Assembly: GCA_946040935.1 (NCBI GenBank)
Contig: CAMGCN010000032.1
Span: forward strand, 1-7,990
Reading direction: 5' to 3'
DNA length: 7,990 bases
Origin: an uncultured Clostridia bacterium
GTDB lineage: Bacteria > Bacillota > Clostridia > Oscillospirales > CAG-272
The first letter of the stretch is position 1, and each line of letters begins with the position of its first letter. Made by a program: the position numbers and the translations under genes. Shown here in pieces: positions 5,638 to 7,990 of this stretch. The notes beneath the pieces were generated by a model. That model worked only from the letters and a program-made list of their open reading frames with translations. It had not been told where the DNA came from and ran no database searches.

Positions 5638-7344
5638 TTATTCTGATGTTATTTTGCAGAGTTCCTGAGAAATTTTACGTTCGGTATCAAGCGACATTAC
5701 GCGCTCTGCCGCTTCGTCCGCCTCGCTTTTGCTCCAACGGGACAGTTCTTTTCTCGTTGAGAGAATAGACGTGGCGCTGACGCTGAATTCATCAAGACCG
5801 AAGGATATAAGCAGAGGTATGAGCATAGGGTCGGCCGCACCTTCTCCGCACATACCGACGGGTATTCCCGCTTTTTTAGCTTCCGTTATCACGTGTTTAA
5901 TGGAACGCAAAACAGACGGCGAATAGGAGGAATAGAGATATTCTACATCGGCATTTCCTCTGTCAACAGCGAGCGTGTAACCTGTCAGGTCGTTTGTGCC
6001 GATACTGAAAAAATCGGCCTCTTTTGCGAGTACATCGGCCATAATCACCGCCGCGGGAGTCTCTATCATAACCCCTATTTTCAGATTTTCATCAAAAGGA
6101 ATATCATTTGCACGGAATTCATCCATGATATCTTTTATCATACCTTTAGCTTCACGAAGCTCGTCTACGCCTGTTATAAGTGGTATCATTATTGACAGAT
6201 TACCGTAATTGCTCGCACGAATCAGGGCACGCAGCTGTGTTGTGAAAATATCTTTATTCTTAAGGCAATATCTGATAGCGCGGAAGCCGAGAAAAGGATT
6301 TTCTTCTTTTTTCATTCCCATATACGGAATATCCTTGTCGCCGCCGATATCAAGAGTTCTGATGATTACTTGTTTGCCTTTCATAATGAGAAGGGCTTTT
6401 TTATATGCTTCAAACTGTTCGTTTTCTCCGGGCGCGCTTGTCCTGTCCATGAACAAAAACTCTGTTCTGAAAAGGCCGATACCCTCGCCGTCATATTCAA
6501 GCACGCGTTCGGCGTCTTCGGGCGTGCCGATGTTTCCGTAAAGATCAACTTTTATGCCGTCGGAGGTCTTACTTTCAAGTCCTATAAAACGCGAAAGGGC
6601 TTTGCGTTCGGAAATATATTCCAACCGTTTTTGTAAATAAAAGGCCGTTTGCTCGTTTGTCGGGCTAGTGATTATTTCACCCGTTATTCCGTTTACTACA
6701 ATTACGTCTCCGTTCTTAAGTTCGTCGGTTGCGCCGACAACGCTCAAAACTGCGGGAATTTCCATCGCACGCGCTAAAATTGCGGCATGAGAGGTTTTTG
6801 AGCCTATTTCTGTGACTAACGCCACGACATTGTCTTTGTTAATACATGCCGTCATTGACGGTGTGAGCTCTTTTGCAACGAGCACACTTCCCTTTTCTAT
6901 ACGCGAAAGATCTAAAATTTCAGTACCTGTAAGTATTCCGAGTATCTCGGTTTTTATATCCTTAACGTCGACCGCCCGCTGCTTTGTCATTTCATCGTCA
7001 ACAGATGAAAACATGGCTATAAAAGTATCGCATACCCGTGCGAAAGCATCTTCTGCACATATTCCGTCGGCGATATTCTTTTCAATTTCCGAGGACATAT
7101 ACGGGTCCCGCATCATCATAATATGGCCGTTTATAATCTCAGCTTCTTTTTCCCCTACCGTTTCGCTTAATTTTTTTGCGAGCTCTTGATTTCTTTTGAA
7201 AAATGCATCAAGAGCGGAAATAAAGCGTTCGTGCTCTTTTTCCGGGTTGCAGTCTTTCTTTGAAACATAGCTTATTTGTGTTTCATTTGCTATTACTACT
7301 CTGCCGATGCCATAGCCCTTGGAAACACCTATTCCCTTCAACAT
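5638..7344 (-). CDS. ptsI: PTS Enzyme I (PEP-protein phosphotransferase)
   Basis: Enzyme I is the cytosolic dimer that takes phosphate from phosphoenolpyruvate and passes it to HPr, starting all PTS sugar uptake. The length of 568 residues is normal. The phosphorylated His186 lies in GSKTSHAAILAR (181-192). In the C-terminal PEP-binding barrel I see Arg293 (LFRTEF), Arg329 (IIRTLDIGGDK), Glu428 (MIETPAA), Asn451-Asp452 (GTNDL) and the acid-base Cys499 (GMCGEG); each is offset by three from its E. coli counterpart. Two signature positions deviate: Ser182 where Gly or Ala is usual, and Gly455 where Gln is usual (NDLTGYT). GGAGG (7351-7355) stands six bases before the ATG. ptsH precedes it, separated by a hairpin, and an intrinsic terminator follows. 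Confidence 0.97.
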   Translation of the reverse strand: MLKGIGVSKGYGIGRVVIANETQISYVSKKDCNPEKEHERFISALDAFFKRNQELAKKLSETVGEKEAEIINGHIMMMRDPYMSSEIEKNIADGICAEDAFARVCDTFIAMFSSVDDEMTKQRAVDVKDIKTEILGILTGTEILDLSRIEKGSVLVAKELTPSMTACINKDNVVALVTEIGSKTSHAAILARAMEIPAVLSVVGATDELKNGDVIVVNGITGEIITSPTNEQTAFYLQKRLEYISERKALSRFIGLESKTSDGIKVDLYGNIGTPEDAERVLEYDGEGIGLFRTEFLFMDRTSAPGENEQFEAYKKALLIMKGKQVIIRTLDIGGDKDIPYMGMKKEENPFLGFRAIRYCLKNKDIFTTQLRALIRASNYGNLSIMIPLITGVDELREAKGMIKDIMDEFRANDIPFDENLKIGVMIETPAAVIMADVLAKEADFFSIGTNDLTGYTLAVDRGNADVEYLYSSYSPSVLRSIKHVITEAKKAGIPVGMCGEGAADPMLIPLLISFGLDEFSVSATSILSTRKELSRWSKSEADEAAERVMSLDTERKISQELCKITSE

Positions 7345-7369
7345 ATCAAACCTCCGTCAATAAGTATAT

Positions 7370-7404
7370 GCACTTATGACCGTGCAAAACACGGTCATAT
7401 GTGC
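7370..7404 (-). promoter_or_regulatory. Intercistronic hairpin between ptsH and ptsI
   Basis: A 10-bp perfect stem (7375-7384 with 7390-7399, core GACCGTG/CACGGTC) closes a 5-base loop. It extends, after one mismatch, by four more pairs (GCAC 7370-7373 with GTGC 7401-7404). It fills about half of the 68-base gap and ends 14 bases before the ptsI ribosome site. No T-run follows on the minus strand, so it is unlikely to be a full terminator. Partial attenuation, RNA processing or 3'-end protection of a ptsH-containing message are the likely roles. Confidence 0.6.
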
Positions 7405-7412
7405 TTTATCTT

Positions 7413-7676
7413 TTATTCTCCGAATCCGCTTTCAATAAGTTTTACGGCAGCCGCGAGAGCTTCTTCTTCTTTTTCACCGTCACATCTGACCTCTATCTCC
7501 ATGCCGCATTTAATACAAGCGGCGATGATATTCATCAGACTTTTTCCGTCGGTTTCGGTACCGTTTGAAATGATAGTAACCGAACACGGATATTTTACCA
7601 TTTCGTTGGTAAAAGTCATGGCAGGGCGCATGTGAAAGCCTTGTGCGTTCGTAAGAGTCAATTTCTTAGATACCAT
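7413..7676 (-). CDS. ptsH: Phosphocarrier protein HPr
   Basis: HPr relays phosphate from Enzyme I to sugar-specific EIIA domains. It has 87 residues, the usual size. The active-site His15 and Arg17 lie in NAQGFHMRPA (10-19), which rules out Crh, where this position is not His. Ser46 in DGKSLMNII (43-51) is the site used by HPr kinase/phosphorylase in Firmicutes, so a role in CcpA-type catabolite control is plausible; neither the kinase nor CcpA is in the window. It is unusual in carrying four cysteines, C31, C54, C57 and C65, with C54 and C57 forming CIKC just after the Ser46 helix. A GGAG site (7686-7689) lies nine bases before the ATG, 14 bases after the fruA stop. Placement after fruA and before ptsI indicates one PTS operon. 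Confidence 0.96.
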   Translation of the reverse strand: MVSKKLTLTNAQGFHMRPAMTFTNEMVKYPCSVTIISNGTETDGKSLMNIIAACIKCGMEIEVRCDGEKEEEALAAAVKLIESGFGE

Positions 7677-7690
7677 TTTGTTTTTCTCCG

Positions 7691-7990
7691 TTATTCATTA
7701 ACTTTTTTCTTTAAGAGGGCCAGCATTAACATACCCACAACCGAGCCTATTACAAGCGAGAGCAGGTACATGGGCCAGTTTCCTACAACAGCGAACACGA
7801 ATATACCGCCGTGAGGTGCCATAAGCGTGCAGTTAAAGAACATAGAAAGTCCTCCTGCAACGCCGGCGCCTATCATACACGAGGGGATAACTCTGAGCGG
7901 ATCGCTTGCCGCATAAGGAATAGCGCCCTCTGTAATGAAGCTGAGTCCCATTATATAGTTAACAGGTCCGTTCTTTCTCTGTCTCTTATA
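7691..7990 (-). CDS. fruA: Fructose-type PTS permease, EIIC C-terminal part (partial)
   Basis: Only the last hundred or so codons are inside the window; the frame is open to the right edge. The product is the membrane channel domain of a fructose-family PTS Enzyme II, which takes in and phosphorylates the sugar. The stretch NYIMGLSFITEGAIPYAA followed by SDPLRVIPS and, further on, APHGGIFVF is highly characteristic of fructose EIIC. After it come two hydrophobic segments and a short basic tail (LLKKKVNE), the expected cytoplasmic C-terminus. The ATG at 7951 is an internal methionine (NYIMG), not the start. The first four codons at the edge (YKRQ) fall in bases that match a sequencing adapter, so genuine coding sequence probably begins at 7978. 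Fructose is the best guess; a related mannitol-like substrate is not excluded. Confidence 0.9.
   Translation of the reverse strand, partial: YKRQRKNGPVNYIMGLSFITEGAIPYAASDPLRVIPSCMIGAGVAGGLSMFFNCTLMAPHGGIFVFAVVGNWPMYLLSLVIGSVVGMLMLALLKKKVNE
7979..7990. other. Probable leftover Tn5/Nextera mosaic-end adapter
   Basis: The final 12 bases read CTGTCTCTTATA. This is exactly the first 12 bases of the reverse complement of the 19-bp Tn5 mosaic end used in Nextera libraries (CTGTCTCTTATACACATCT). The match is flush with the window edge, as expected from untrimmed read-through at a contig end. It probably is not genomic sequence. Confidence 0.8.

Noticed and set aside
7370..7404. A cre site or a full intrinsic terminator between ptsH and ptsI
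   Set aside because: The palindrome is longer and different in sequence from the cre consensus, and there is no T-run after the stem.
7691..7951. A short complete 86-residue membrane protein starting at 7951
   Set aside because: The ATG is the internal methionine of the NYIMGLSF motif, and the frame continues upstream; it is the end of a longer permease.

Overview
The window looks like chromosomal sequence from an endospore-forming, low-to-moderate GC Firmicute of class Clostridia, probably an uncultured gut-type lineage near Oscillospiraceae/Ruminococcaceae. The signs are a cotJABC spore-coat operon, the Firmicute lon-engB gene pair, an scpA gene behind an M50 protease gene, HPr with the regulatory serine, and consensus AGGAGG-type ribosome binding sites. 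The genus assignment is only an impression. No CRISPR array, tRNA, rRNA, insertion sequence or phage gene is visible.

Layout. (1) Positions 1-4266, minus strand: lon, engB (ysxC), an M50 site-2-type protease gene and scpA (cut by the window start). They are read as one unit with junctions of 4 nt, 2 nt and a 1-nt TAATG overlap. A near-consensus sigma-A promoter (TTGAAA, 17 nt, TATAAT) precedes lon. (2) Positions 4267-4431: a divergent intergenic region holding the lon promoter, an inverted repeat at the presumed lon transcript start, and a weaker candidate promoter for the plus-strand genes. (3) Positions 4432-5555, plus strand: cotJA (TTG start), cotJB and cotJC, overlapping or directly abutting. 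(4) Positions 5587-5621: a strong hairpin between the converging operons. (5) Positions 5638-7990, minus strand: the C-terminal end of a fructose-type PTS permease (fruA), then ptsH (HPr) and ptsI (Enzyme I), with a second hairpin between ptsH and ptsI.

How it works together: the lon unit combines protein quality control (Lon), 50S ribosome assembly (EngB), an intramembrane metalloprotease of unknown substrate, and the condensin kleisin ScpA. The cotJ operon builds a coat layer that includes a manganese-catalase-like protein with all five expected metal ligands. The PTS unit carries phosphate from PEP through Enzyme I (His186) and HPr (His15) to the sugar permease, and Ser46 of HPr offers a catabolite-control point.

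I found no convincing undescribed system; almost every base belongs to a recognisable housekeeping or sporulation gene. The points most worth a second look are a likely leftover Tn5/Nextera adapter at the right edge (7979-7990), a cysteine-rich HPr with a CxxC motif, departures from the usual signature residues in Enzyme I, the two hairpins in the lon leader and between ptsH and ptsI, and a repeat-encoded Asp/Asn tract in CotJA.
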